Positions 12,414-24,980 of a stretch of DNA of 64,000 nucleotides are shown here, in pieces. Positions within the stretch are counted from its first letter, which is position 1, and each line of letters starts with the position of its first letter. The notes beneath the pieces were generated by a model. That model saw only the letters and a program-made list of their open reading frames with translations, did not search any database and was not told the origin of the DNA. This DNA is from Daucus carota subsp. sativus (lineage: Eukaryota > Streptophyta > Magnoliopsida > Apiales > Apiaceae). The DNA lies in the NCBI RefSeq assembly GCF_001625215.2, contig NC_030383.2, forward strand, positions 56,906,949-56,970,948. Direction: 5' to 3'. The position numbers and the translations under genes are program-made.

Positions 12414-13204
12414 TAGGGCTGAGCAAAAAACCGATTGGAAACCGAAACCGAACCGAAACCGGGAAAAACCGGAGAAAACCGATCCGGAGAAAACCGATCC
12501 GAAACCGAAACCGAAAAATTAAAAACCGAACCGATTTAAATGGTTTGGTTCCGGTTATACCTCCCAACCGAACCGATAAAAACCGAACCGAACCGGTTAT
12601 TAAAATAATAATAATAATATAATAAATAATATCCGTAATATATAATAAATATATAATTTATATCATGTTTAAAAATCAATAAATCTATTCTAATACATGA
12701 AACATAAATCTGTGTTGGTATATACTCGGTGAATATATCATATGCTAATTGCTGGTCTGCATCTTCTATTTTCTATCTTCTATCTGGTACTTTATTAACT
12801 GATTTTCTCTTCATAAATCATGCGCCAAAAAAACCACCTAAACATGGAGATGTCTGGGCCATGAAGTTCTGATCTTTGGAATATATGGTATTCTGTATGA
12901 GAATTCTAGAGCTAGTTTCGTATTATTGGCAAGAAACTTCAATGTTATATTAATTATTGTGTTAATTATTGTATCTAGATTACGCGCATCAATTTGTCTC
13001 GTTCGTATATTATTTTTTATTCTTATATTTGTCGGTTTTGTAACCGAAACCGAACCGAATATAACCGAACCGGGGTTTTTTAAACCGAAACCGAAACCGA
13101 ACCCGAACCGGCGGTTGCGGTTTTCAATTTTTAAAACCGAAGATATATGGTTCCGATTCCGGTTTTATCCCAAAACCGAACCGAACCGGCCATGCTCTCC
13201 CCTA
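12414..13204. mobile_element. hAT-superfamily non-autonomous element, 791 bp
   Basis: The ends TAGGGCTGAGCA and TGCTCTCCCCTA are imperfect inverted repeats of the hAT type. A perfect 8-bp target duplication CCTTCAGC flanks them (12406-12413 and 13205-13212). Both subterminal regions are packed with AACCGAAACCGAACC-like short repeats (12430-12600 and 13035-13190), which on the two sides are inversely related. There is no transposase domain. Confidence 0.9.
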
Positions 13205-15280
13205 CCTTCAGCCGTCCAGTATCTACTAATTGCATCGTGTGATCTGAAGATCTCGTCGTGTATTTTAATCTTATACTAGTACATATTTGGTACGAGGCCG
13301 GATAACGGGAATTCGATAATATATGTTTAGATTCGGGATAGAATAAGGGATTCGATAATATATATTTGATGATTTGATTCAGGATCCAATATCAAAAATT
13401 TGGTATTATAACGTGTGGTTCAGGATCAAACAAGAGGGTTCAATTATATTTCATAATTCTATCAAAATTTTGAGAATTTTAAAAATCTATCATCGGTCTT
13501 GACCCAAATATAAACAACAACAAAAAAAATGGTCTGCAATCAGATGTATATAATTGTGATTGCGTTCAGTATTTGAGTGCTGAGTCAGTATCAAATGTGT
13601 TTGATTAAAAGGGTGATCAACAAGCTAAACAATAGGCTTCTCACTTGTCAAATTTGCTGGGCTTGTTTGATCAAATTGAGTTGTAAAGAAAAACTCTTGG
13701 AGTCAATGTCACTGCACCTTTTTTATTTCTTGGCGTGCATATAATAAATATAATTTAAATAATACATAATTATTATAAAAAAGTGTCCAGCCTCTTATAG
13801 ATAATGTTACCGTGATCAATGCCTTATCTCAATTGTCAAAGGTTGTGACTCTGAGGTCTTATACATCTCAATCAACCCCAACAGTTTTTTTGCACCAACA
13901 TAAGCGATTTATCATAATTTTGGATGGTGACAAAAATTTATCAACACAACTTGGAAACCTATGAACAATATGGATCGATGGGGACAAATAAAAGTAGACA
14001 ATCTATTTTAAAGACGAACAAAATAGTCGAAATATATAGTGATCGGTCTTTAATTTAAGCGGATATATTCTTAATGTGTTTGATCAAGTTTTTTTCTTTT
14101 CTAGTTTCTAAACTTAGAAATCAGAAGCAGTTTATTAGTACTGTTTGTGAAAAGACTTATAAATCAAACTTCCGATTTTTACGTCAGAATCTAAAATGTT
14201 GAAAATTCTAATTTCTTCAAGTGATTTGATTTACAAAAAATATTTATGATCACTTTGAGAGATAAATTATAATAATTTATTATTATAATAATAAATGTTT
14301 TATCTGATATAATATAAATATCAAAAATATTATCCAAACACGTAAATTAAAATTAAAATAAAATTTATAGTCAACTTTTTTATAAATAAATAATAAACAC
14401 TTCTTTCGAAGTAATCCAAAACCTCTCTGTTTGTTTTTGTTCTCTTCTCACAGTCGTGTGTACTTAAAATTAATTGCTTCACTGAATTAAATTACAAAAA
14501 TAATATCTCAAGAGGAGACATTAGTTTTTTATATCAATAACATCACCATTACTGTTAATGACTACGACTGACACTACAACAAGCACTACAGTAACAGGTT
14601 TAACAAATTAATTAGTTTAGTCTGTATTATTGAAATGGTTTGCATCAAATAATTCTTTCTAATTTGCTGTGATTAGCAATGTGAACCATATCTACAAATT
14701 GCTTAAAAAAGATGAAACTCATCACATCCAAACCGTTAGGACTTACATACTTCAACAACTACCAACTCATATAATTAAGGGCTTCACAACGCAATTAGTT
14801 GTACTAGGATTAGGACATATGATTATTACTGCATACCTTAATTCAGTTAGATTTAACTAAAATTAGTTACTAAACTTTCATACCTAACCTCTGATTAAAA
14901 CTTGGTTAGTAGATGTACAGAGGTTGGCTAAACAACTGGACCAAACTCAACACATATGTGTTTGTTGGTTGTGGGTTGGGAGTTGAACCAAAGGCCTTGC
15001 ATGTTCTTGAAACTAAGCTATTAGGTTCATTAGATGACATGTATGTGCGGTATGGCCAAGTCAGTTGTTTGTTCACCGTCCTTAATCATTACAATATTTA
15101 CATCCATGCATATTTTTCCAGACAGCTGATTGAGAACATACGAGTGATACATTCATCAAAAAATATGCGAGGCACTGAATTTTTTAAAATAAGATCATTT
15201 AATATACATCAAAAATTTAAAATAAAATTAACGGATATTTTTTCATTGTTACTTATATACGTATGTCGTGTTGAGTATCT
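13205..15280. other. Intergenic, no recognised gene
   Basis: Long AT-rich stretch. The open frames at 14669-14860 and 14913-15302 lack recognisable domains, and the second runs into a SINE; I do not call them genes. Confidence 0.45.
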
Positions 15281-15284
15281 GTTC

Positions 15285-15378
15285 TCAGAAATCTCGGCGT
15301 GAGACAGGATCGAACACATGAACTGGGACGACAGAGGATAAACTCTTGACCACTGAGCTATCCTACAGTGCTCCGACA
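15285..15378 (-). mobile_element. tRNA-derived SINE head, minus strand
   Basis: On the minus strand the sequence contains an A-box-like TAGCTCAGTGG (15350-15360) and a B-box-like GTTCGATCC (15308-15316) at tRNA-like spacing. The same head recurs at 22554, 58893-58991 and 61378. The 3' body beyond 15285 is not delimited. The separate acceptor halves do not pair as in a tRNA, so this is a SINE, not a tRNA gene. Confidence 0.7.
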
Positions 15379-16352
15379 CTAATTTTTTTAACATTCGACC
15401 GAAAGGCGAAAGCCATCAGTAGTGATCTTTGTCAAGTGGCAACTAGTAACTACTACCACAATGGATCAGGCACTACTCAGAGATTATATTGCTGACTATG
15501 ATAACAGAATGATTATGGTATTGTTTTTTTAAAAACTATTTTAGAAGAATCAGTAATCTAATTTTACAGAAAACCTCAGTTTCGAAGTTTCGGATACGGG
15601 AAATCCAAATCTTCAAAATAAATTTGCCTAACCCAATTCTTTTTTTGAGATGAGAAGACATATTTTTCTGAAGGAGCTAAATTTGATCCATGAAAAAAGG
15701 AGGTGCCTTATCTGTGACGAATTGATGAGATTGGTTTAAAATAAATTGGGATAATATCTCATAGTCATTGTCGAAACTACGTGTGTTTATATCTATTTTA
15801 TGAATAAAAATCCTAATATTCGTTGCTTTGATTTCACAAAACCAAAATCCTTTTCAACTTATCAATCTCTTTCACTCTATCTTTTCTATTGGTTAAGGAG
15901 AAGCTTCTAGGACCCAACGAATTGCGTGGACCTCTTTTTTCAAATTCTTATCCATTTCAATCTGGTGTATAATCAACACACAAGCAATTGATTCAATAGT
16001 CAATACACTGTACTGCGAGCCTAACTGCTTCAAGCAAGTTTATCTCCTCATGAATAATCTCATAGAGTGAATATTTTTTTTATAATATAATAAAATAATA
16101 ATTTTTTAATCTCGATTAATGGATAGTTTGATAATATATATAAATCCTGCGAGACTAAAATCATCCATTTAGCTAGTTTTAGATCTATTCTTGATATAAC
16201 GGGGGGACGAGTTAGTAAGGTACGAGAAATTAACATTATTTTTGTTATTTTCATCATTATTCATATAATTAAACGTAAATAATTAAACATATATAAAAAT
16301 AATAATTAAATTAATAATTCAAAAAAATTAATCTCTTGATTTCAACACTCAC

Positions 16353-16685
16353 CTAAAATGGGATAAATGGTCTTTGGGCTGGTTCAGGAAACATCTTTAA
16401 ACTATTATCAAAAGGAACATGTTTAGTATTTGCTACTCGGCAGCAATTTTCACTCTTAGTTTCGGATAAAAGTTGTGAAGCCCAATAGTACATATTTACA
16501 ATTTCGTCATAGCTGGGCCAACAATTACTAGTAGTGTAACCTGAAGAACCTAAATGCCAAATGTTTGATTGTCGACGTTGTAATTGGCCCAAACAATACC
16601 TGTGAAAAGTGAACTTAAAAAGGTATGCAGCTGCGGCTCTTTCGAACTTTACTCCTTTATGCCGAGCTGCCGAACACTCTTTTAC
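16353..16685 (-). pseudogene. Open frame with coding-like composition, unrecognised; possible gene fragment
   Basis: A minus-strand frame is open from 16685 to a stop at 16353 (110 codons) without an in-frame ATG near its start. The translation has balanced composition rich in W, C, Y and N, unlike the low-complexity translations around it, for example NIWHLGSSGYTTSNCWPSYD and MFPEPAQRPFIPF at the end. A CACAG at the TTTTCACAG/GTATTG point could be a splice acceptor. I do not recognise the family. It may be the last exon or a stranded fragment of a gene, or chance. Confidence 0.3.
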
Positions 16686-16744
16686 TTATTTTTAGTAGGT
16701 TTGTAGGTCTCCCTTTCAAAATTTATTAAAATATAAAATCTTAT

Positions 16745-17105
16745 TGATAGTACCCGGCCTCTACAGGGTTTTTTACCCGGCTCCGTGATATAATATCCCG
16801 CTTTCGGTGGGTCTTTTACCCGGTTCTATAGTATTTTTAACTATACAATATATACGTCACACAAATAATATAGCAGGAAGAGGACGGGTCGAGAGGAGGC
16901 TCCTTATAAAAGGGATGGTATCATTCATTCTTTCACACACACTCTCTCGTACTCATATACTCTCTTATCAGTTCCTTTATAAACAGAATCTCATCCTTAG
17001 GCCGGAGGGGCTTGACGGCCAGCATCCCCGGTCAGGCCATGTTTTGCAAGCTTCCCATCTAACAGCGGCAACATCAGAAATCAACGGAAGAAATGGAGGC
17101 TACAA
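16745..17105 (+). mobile_element. Decayed LTR-retrotransposon LTR (probable solo LTR remnant)
   Basis: A GC-richer island in AT-rich DNA. It has a TATA box in TCCTTATAAAAGGG (about 16900-16913) followed by pyrimidine-rich ACTCTC repeats, and then GGCCGGAGGGGCTTGACGGC, resembling the R/U5 segment of plant Ty3-gypsy LTRs. Clear TG...CA ends and target duplication were not found, so the borders are approximate. The 108-codon open frame here is fortuitous. Confidence 0.45.
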
Positions 17106-18470
17106 ATATATGGACTTATCACTTATAATATAAAAACTATTTATAATCAATAATTTTCTTCATTACACTAACTTATATATATTGAATATCAATTGGTTTC
17201 ACTATTTTATTCTCTTTTTTTTCTCTATTTTATTAATTTAAACATTTTTCGTTCATATCTAATTCACTTGTAAAGAAATAAGAAAGACGGAGAATACATT
17301 TTTTATCAAACCAAATATCATTTCGGCTAGGAGTACAATTTTTCAAATAAATTTATAGCAAACCAAACATCACTTCAGCTAAGGATATAATTTTTTGGGC
17401 CTTTAAATTGGATCATATCATTTCTCAATATATAATGAGTCTTTCACGATAAAATTCAATACGTAATATACGATAATATAAATAAATAAGAAAGTGTTTA
17501 TACTTGTTTTTAACTCTTAACCCAAAGTGGATTTATTTCCATCACATCCTTACAAATTTAAAAAAATCATGTAAAGCATTTTCACTTAAAAATTATTCAT
17601 TCATAGTATTGAAATAGAAAACGTTTTTAATTGATTATTGTATTAACACAAAATCAATACGTAATCCGTAGAATTATTTGAAATATTTTTATTTTACCGC
17701 TGTTTCAATAACAAATCAAAGATATTTATACAATGTAAATAATTGTACTTAAACAATATCATAGCCATAAAAAAATTAGATAAATAAGACATTTTTTTTG
17801 AGATTTATTTCATTTTGAAATTAGAAATATATAGATATCGATAATCTTTGTTTTGCCTTGACAGGAAAATTAATTTATCAAATATTCATTCACCGAAATT
17901 TTGACAAAAATATAAAAATTATAAATTATAAAAACTATTGAAATATCAACATATTAAAATATTAACTAAATTAAAGACAAGTGTCCTGCATGAACTTTTA
18001 CACTAGTTAATTCTTATTATAAAAATTTATATTATTTTGATAACCTTCAAAAGATTTATGAACTCCAAAAGAATTATGTAACTCGTAAAACCGCTAAAGA
18101 AGAGAGAGATACGGCGGGAAAAGTAATCAGTAAATGGGAAAATCCGATTTAAATTTGAGAAGAAACAAAAGATTGAATATCTAGCAAAGTAGTAGTAGTA
18201 AAATAATTGTGAATAACAGTCTGTAGATGGGACTGTGTAAATGGTCCCCATGACTATTTTTGGTCTAAATCCGAATAAACCAAATTGCATACAATTGGCT
18301 CCAGGTAATCCCAGACCCCTTATCCCCATTTTTCCAACCCTGCCCTGCTGCATTATTGTACTAAACTACGGGCAACTTAAAATAAGTGACTTATTATTTA
18401 AAATAAAAAAGTAAATTATAAGTGAAAAGTTGGTTTAAATTTATAAGTTACTAAAAGTGTTTGGATATAA
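17106..18470. other. Intergenic, no gene seen
   Basis: AT-rich DNA with no recognisable domains or element ends. Confidence 0.5.
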
Positions 18471-18473
18471 GGC

Positions 18474-18712
18474 CTTACTCCCGAGTTTTTTTAGAAGAGA
18501 AAACAAGTGAATGCAAGTGAAAACAAGTGTGCTTTCACTTTCATCCAACTTTTGGAGTGAAACTATGTTATATTTTCACTCACTTTCACCCGCTTTCCTC
18601 CCTTTAAAAATCTCAGGAGCACGAGTAGGAGTGAAAGTTGAATAATTTTATTTCATTTTCACTTGCTTTCCTCCCTTTTTAAAATTCAGGAGCGGGGTGT
18701 AAATTGATTATA
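18474..18712. mobile_element. Probable MITE with imperfect inverted ends
   Basis: The left end (TTACTCCCGAGTTTTTTTAG and then AACAAGTGAA) is inversely repeated at the right end (CACTTGCTTTCCTCCC, TTTAAAATTCAGGAGCGG). It appears inserted in another decayed repeat (about 18360-18890) whose two sides read on from each other. No clear target duplication. Confidence 0.5.
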
Positions 18713-21700
18713 AGTGTTAAAATAAGCTAAAACCCCAAAATAAGCTAGATTTCATAAATTTTTTTTTGGGGGCTTTTAAGCTTCAATATAAGTACTTCTT
18801 AGAATTAGCCAAACATCTTCATTTAAGCAGAAGTTAACTTCTTTGTCAAAAAAGTCCAGAAGTCAGCTTTGCCAAACACCCACAACATATCCTCATATAT
18901 ACGTACCTGTTTTTTAACTGCTAGTAGCTAGTTACTATTGGCAAATCACATATTTAGCTGTTTTATTGTTACTCAACAAATTATTTAAAAATAAAAAATG
19001 CAGAAGAAATTTTCTAATGAAATTTTTATTTATTAATGACGTTTTGATTATATTGATCATCTGTGTGCAGCAGTTAAACAACAAATGACAAGAAGCTGAT
19101 ACATGTCGTTGAATTACTGTTAGCCTGCCCATGTACTTGGTCCTTTATTTTCTTTTAAGGTAGAAATCAGCTTGTCTCGATTCAAATAGAAACCTTCCCG
19201 TGTGTTTTTTCGTCTGTTTCTTTAGTACTCGTTGTCTTGTTTTCGATCTTTTTTAGTTGTTATATTACTGTACAGTATTATTGCCTTGTATCTTCAGCTA
19301 AAGGACATTTATGTTTTTCTGTTTATATACTGCCTTTGATCTTTTTATATACTTTTATATATATTTTGGATTATGATCTCAATGTTTTTATAGTAATTTT
19401 TAATTATAAATTTATGGTATAAAAATTAATTTAACGCATTAATTTCATCTACCTTAAAACTTTATTAATTACACACTATTGATCCCATGTTTACTTTTAA
19501 TTCTCTTTCCTGTCATTTTATATTTTTTTTATCATCTTTGCCCCATCCAAATAAAAATAAATGAGCTAGAGGGATTATATTTTTTTCAATTTGAATGAGG
19601 CTGACATTATAATGAAATTAATTAATGAATTGAAACAAAAATTTTAATATTAACTTTGATCCGGAATAATGGAATAAAATTAGTAAAATCACTTTAAACT
19701 AAAAGAAATAAAGGAAAGTTTTAAATAAAATTTAAATGAGTGTAAAATTGTTGACCAGATTTGAGAATAAATTAAAGATACAAGAGAATAGAGCATTTTT
19801 TCCTAAAGATACGAAAGAGTGGAGCATTTCTTCCCAATTGAAGGTGTGGTCTCTCGAACATGTACATGATGATATAAGAAAGGAGGTAACGAAATTTGTA
19901 AACAATTATCAATAATATTGTTTAATTTTCTTTCCATTTCTTCCCAAATCATTCATTCCAACCGGACACAACAAAAATATTATCATGAACCAAAAGAATT
20001 TAGAATCTATGATCCACACATGTAAGACTTGGCATGAACAAATACTGTCTTCTAATCGAGCTAGTTGTAATACCCAGCTGGTTTTTAAGTTAAATGCTGT
20101 TTAGCTGTTTTTTCAACCTCAAAATTTAGAATGAATATACCTGCAAATTTATACACAACGTTTACTGAAGTAACGAAGTAATGTATGAGAAGTAATAGAG
20201 TATATACGAGGGCACGATGTTGACGAGACGAAAGCATTCTATACTCTGAGGATGAGCAACTTTTTGAAGGAGGTAGAGTCAATTATAGGAGTATGAAACT
20301 AAACAAAAATGTCACTATCTATTTATATACATAATTTTATTTACAAGCTCTAAACGCGAATAAATCTGATCAATGTATTGTCAAAACATTCCATATGTGC
20401 ATACAGTAAAAAAAAAGTTTCATATGAAAACATATATTTCATTTCAAATTTTGAATTTCAAAATGTATGATTTGAGATTTCATTTCAAATTCTCTTATAT
20501 ATACTAGTATTTGAAGTCATGGATTTCGATGAAATCCGGATTTCAATTTTTCGATATATCCAAACATGTCATTTGATCAAATTTCATACTCAATGTCCAG
20601 AACAATACCGAGATTAAGAGTGGCTAATTGCAGCCTTCAAAATTGGGTCAAAATAATAAATTTAAACGGATTTCAATTGAAATAAGTTAATCTCGAGCGT
20701 TCTGCATAGCCTGTCTCCTAGTTGCATATAGAGTAGTCGAAAATAAAAAAAAACTATCAGATTAAGGGGCCGTTTGGTATAAACCCAAAAGCCCGGCTTT
20801 TAAGTGATAAACAAACACCCCCTAACACCTAAATTAATAATTATGATAATTAATATAATAATTAGTTAGAGTGCATCGATGGATAAGGCCATGATGATTC
20901 CTGAAAGTTCGAATCTGAAATATTAGCTAGCATATGATGACCATGAGATCAAAATGGAGATCTATGCAGGGATCCGGATCGGGTCCATAGATGCAAGCAA
21001 GCTAGTTGACATTGAAGAGAAAGTGTCATGTAGCAATTAGGGTATGGCCCGTGTGATTTTGAGGACCAAAATGAAAACTACCTGCATTTGGACTTACCCA
21101 TATTACTGACAAAGCTAACGTGCATCATTTTTTCACCATGTCCACATCTGTCCCTGCCTCTTGGTCCATCCCCTTGTTTCTGCACTTGTGATTTACACGT
21201 CCCATACGTAGCCCATCTATCTTTCATTCATTTTCTTTTTCTCTTTTACAAACTATAGATAATTTTACATGTATATTATTACATTACTAAGATACTACTG
21301 GTGTGATGGATCAATATCGTCTGTTAATTCTGTTGAAGGATAAGTGACGAGTTTAATGTTTTTTGAGGTTTGACACCGACTTCACATCCAAATATTCTGA
21401 TGCCCATGAACCGAAATACACACTAAAATATATGTAGCTACTAGTTATTGTTTACAAAAATCTCTCAGCAAAGCAAGACTCCTTACACGCATGCTTGTTC
21501 AAGCTTATAGTATGTAAATAAGGACTAGGAAGAGAAGATTTTATCTACTTTACAACTAAATATTTAAAGACATGTAACATTTTTTATTTGTAAAATTTTA
21601 TAATATTATTAACACTAAATACGTAAAAATTTGATTGTTAGTGTGTAATCTGCTGAATACTTTGATTAATTTTTTTAATTTTCACTATCTAATATACTCA

Positions 21701-22553
21701 TAAATATTTAAGACATGCACGTAAGGTCAAAAGCCGGCAAAGAAAACCCTTTTTCTATTTGTAAAATTTTATATCATATTATCAACATTAAATATATAAA
21801 ATTTGGTTGTTAGTGTAAATATATTGATTAATTCTTTAATTTTCACTATCTAATATACTCTTATAAAGTTGTGAGTTCCGAATCTCGTAAACAACGTATT
21901 ACAATTATAAAGCCATATGACTTAAGTTTTTTTTAGAAACTAAGCCATATGACTTAAGTTAAAAGAAGTACTAGAACTGTTTGGCGCAATTTTTTCTTTT
22001 ATAATTTAAGGGCTTATTTATTTTTTTGAAAATACATACTTCTATAATTGTTTTATATATAATTGTAAAGAGCTATTTTATATTCGTTATTTAGAAAAAA
22101 TATTAAAGATTATTTTAAAAAAATAGAACTATGTCTCTTCTCTTCAGAAATAAGTCCTTATTTTTTAGAAATAAGTCCTTATTTTTTAAAAATAAGTTTA
22201 GCAAACGGCCATATCGTTTATGAGTAAAAAATGACTTATAAGTGAAAAGTGACTTTTAATTTACATATTTAGATAAATTTTGGATATTTATAATTTACTA
22301 CATATAAATATTATTAATATAATAATAATGTATATTAATTATCTCTTAAAGTGATTATACTTGGTAAAGTCAAATTGTATAAAGAAAAACAACTCATCAG
22401 ATAAGTTGACATTTTCAACTTCTCAGTTTTTAACTTATAACAAGATATCAATAAACTTTTCTAACTTATTTATAAGAAATAAATTATTTAATAACAAAAT
22501 ATAATACAAAGTCGAAAGGAATGATAATACCTTGTTACCCAACTTATATATGT
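18713..22553. other. Intergenic with local duplications, no gene seen
   Basis: A short inverted pair, GGGGCCGTTTGGT and ACAAACACCCCC, lies at 20767-20822 and looks like a tiny hAT-type MITE. A block at about 21572-21700 is repeated imperfectly at 21755-21866 (TATTTGTAAAATTTTATA start and TCACTATCTAATATACTC end). GCCATATGACTTAAGTT is repeated near 21913 and 21943. Open frames are short and unconvincing. Confidence 0.45.
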
Positions 22554-22734
22554 GCACGATTGGATAGCCCAGTGGTGGGTTTATCCTCTGTTGTCTCCGG
22601 ACACCCGGGTTCGATTCTGCCTCAACTCGAGAATTATTAGAACATATACTAATTTGTAAGGCTCAACTCGAGAATTATTAGAACATATACTAATTTGTAA
22701 GGCATATAAGCTTGCATTGTAAAAAAAAAAAAAA
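22554..22734 (+). mobile_element. tRNA-derived SINE with poly(A) tail, plus strand
   Basis: The head GCACGATTGGATAGCCCAGT has an A-box-like TAGCCCAGTGG (22565-22575) and a B-box-like GTTCGATTC (22609-22617). A 41-bp segment is exactly duplicated in the body (22621-22661, 22662-22702), followed by TTGCATTGT and 14 A residues (22721-22734). It belongs to the same family as the other SINE heads in the window. Confidence 0.8.
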
Positions 22735-23867
22735 CACTCTAGTTTTCAAATTTAGTTTGTACGCTGTATTTAACAAACGAGAGGCCATGACCAGAGCCCC
22801 TAAAAATGTATATCGGCCTGACGGAATCAGCGGCTGGGGTGGTTGCCAAGAATTTTGAGAGCTTTGTTAATTGTTCAGGTGAACGAGGCGGCGAACCTGA
22901 ACCGTGAGAGTACAATACATTTATTTAATGTATTGCATGCAATTTAGCATAGGTCCATAAGTCCATGGCCCAAAATTAATGTTTTATTTTGATTTATTTT
23001 TTGTTTTTAGTTAGAATAATATTTTTAAATTTTTTTGGTGTACAATTTAATTATATGAATGTACTATTATACATGCATGTAGTAAAATGTAAATGAAATC
23101 GACTTTATATAGACATTATACTAAATTTCTTTATTTACCTTAAATAGACTTTAATAATCTTAAAAAATAATTATCTTATGTTAATATATACTTTTTATTG
23201 AGAATTAATATATTAATCAAGACCAAAAAAGATCTTTTTTTGTAATGCCACATATTCAAATTTTTTTCCCAAATTAAGATAACATATCAGTTTATTTTAA
23301 TTGAATGATTTATGTGCATATACATATTTCGTTAATATTAACCAATATTCATATATTACTAATTAAGATTTGAACAAAAATTGATAATAATTTTTGGAAC
23401 CCAACATAGTTCTTTCTTTATCTAAATAACTACAAGAAACAAGAAATCTCATTCACGCAAATAACATCTTCAAAAGTATTATTTAATATAATTAATTAAA
23501 ATAAATTATATTGTTGAATAGAGCTTTCACAACATGTATTCTCATCTAACTAATTTTAATTCGTTTTTATGATATCTCTATATTTTATTTATGATCGTAT
23601 TTCATCAATTTAGGATTATCGAATTTTTAGTCATTATTTTGACAGATTAGAATATCATTTGAAAATTTATGATAATAATATATTATGTACCAATATATAA
23701 AAAACTAATTAATCATATCAATTTCCCATTATAGCCTAATATCAATTTCTCATGTCCGAAATATACGACTTTAAACTTGAGAGGGTTTTACTATACTTTA
23801 CTAAATAATTGTCAATTATTATGTTAGTATTTGTTATGTTAATATAAAAAACAATACAAATTGTTGT
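22735..23867. other. Intergenic, no gene seen
   Basis: AT-rich DNA with no recognisable features. Confidence 0.5.
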
Positions 23868-24320
23868 TTTTTTTTGACAAATGCAAAAAGATTTTATTAA
23901 CTCGAATATAGACAAACCCCAAACTGTCGATACAATCAGGTGGTAAAACAAATAACATACTAAAAATAATTAGATGATTTGTTTCCTAATCGTTTAACAC
24001 ATAGAATTTAAAAATTCTTAAAGCTAAAAATGAAATCAAAGACATTCCAAGCGATCCAACTTGCACCAACATCTCTGGAAATAGTAACATCGCAATTGAC
24101 CATATCACGTGAAAACTATTGTTAGCCCAATGTTCAAAAACACCAATCACATAAATTGAGATTGGAGAAACGGTACCACAGCTATCTATATGTTGGACAC
24201 CAGCTATAGACATGCCGAATGCACCTCAGCTATCTACATGCCGGATACGAGCTATAGACATGCCGAAAGTGTAAATTCGTGAAGTATGAACAATCTTTGA
24301 TTGTGAAAGGTGAGTTCTTG
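23868..24320 (-). mobile_element. Non-LTR retroposon copy A, 3' end on the minus strand
   Basis: On the minus strand the copy ends ...GCATTTGTC followed by about ten A residues (poly(T) at 23868-23877 on plus). It shares AAATTCTATGTGTTAAACGA, a TTTCTCCAATCTCA...TTGGGCTA block and the motif AACTCACCTTTCACAA with copies at 24361-24965 and 42010-42695. No reverse transcriptase frame is visible, so it is either a heavily 5'-truncated LINE 3' end or a non-autonomous retroposon. Confidence 0.65.
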
Positions 24321-24360
24321 CAATAACCACCACGTTGTTAATTAAGATTGTTAGAGCATC

Positions 24361-24965
24361 AGGATTGTGCTATTTCCACGTTGAACAAAGAGAGAGAGAG
24401 ATAACTCAGGGTTTCAACAAGAGTTGACCACTCCCCCTCATCCGCAGTCTCTTCTTCCCATTTCCCTCTGCTCAATTAAATAATCACAATCATCTTACGA
24501 GATCTATTTTCTCCCGCCTATTAATTTTTCATTTTTTCTTTAATAATATTCACATTTGGGTGAGAGAATCTTGTATTCATCTTTTGAGTGTTTTCATGTC
24601 TTATGTCTAGTGTGTCGTTTGATTTAATTAGTATATTTTGGTGTGTTAGGTTTCGTTATTTTGGTCTTTTGAGAGTGATTTAACTGGTGTCTTGGAGATC
24701 TGGAAAGTCCGTATTAAGGCTGGAGCAGTGATGATTATTTGCAAGAGCTCACCTTTCACAATGGAGCCTTGTTATTTTTTGAAGTACTCCATTTACGGCA
24801 CATGTATATAGCTAGGTAGTTGGGATGCAGTTTCTCCAACCTTTTATGCAATTAGGATTTCTGAACACTGGGCTATCAATGATTTTTATATGTTAGGTCA
24901 ATTGTGTCCCAACATGATTTTATTGTGATTTATGAAATTTCTTATATTTATTTGGCAAAAAAAAT
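24361..24965 (+). mobile_element. Non-LTR retroposon copy B with 15-bp target duplication, plus strand
   Basis: Same family as copies A and C: it carries GAGCTCACCTTTCACAA and GTTTCTCCAAC...AACACTGGGCTA. It ends TTTGGC followed by A residues. The flanks GATTGTTAGAGCATC (24346-24360) and GATTGTCAGAGCATC (24966-24980) are a 15-bp duplication with one mismatch, typical of target-primed reverse transcription. About 600 bp long and without an open frame. Confidence 0.7.
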
Positions 24966-24980
24966 GATTGTCAGAGCATC

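Noticed and set aside
12926..13279. 117-codon open frame rich in KPKPKPNPN
   Set aside because: It is a translation of the AACCGAAACC subterminal repeats of the hAT element and crosses its border.
14669..15302. Two open frames of 63 and 129 codons
   Set aside because: Low-complexity, no domains, and the second runs into a SINE; not enough to call genes.
22554..22640. tRNA gene
   Set aside because: A- and B-box-like sequences are present, but acceptor arms do not pair, a poly(A) follows, and related heads recur; it is a SINE.
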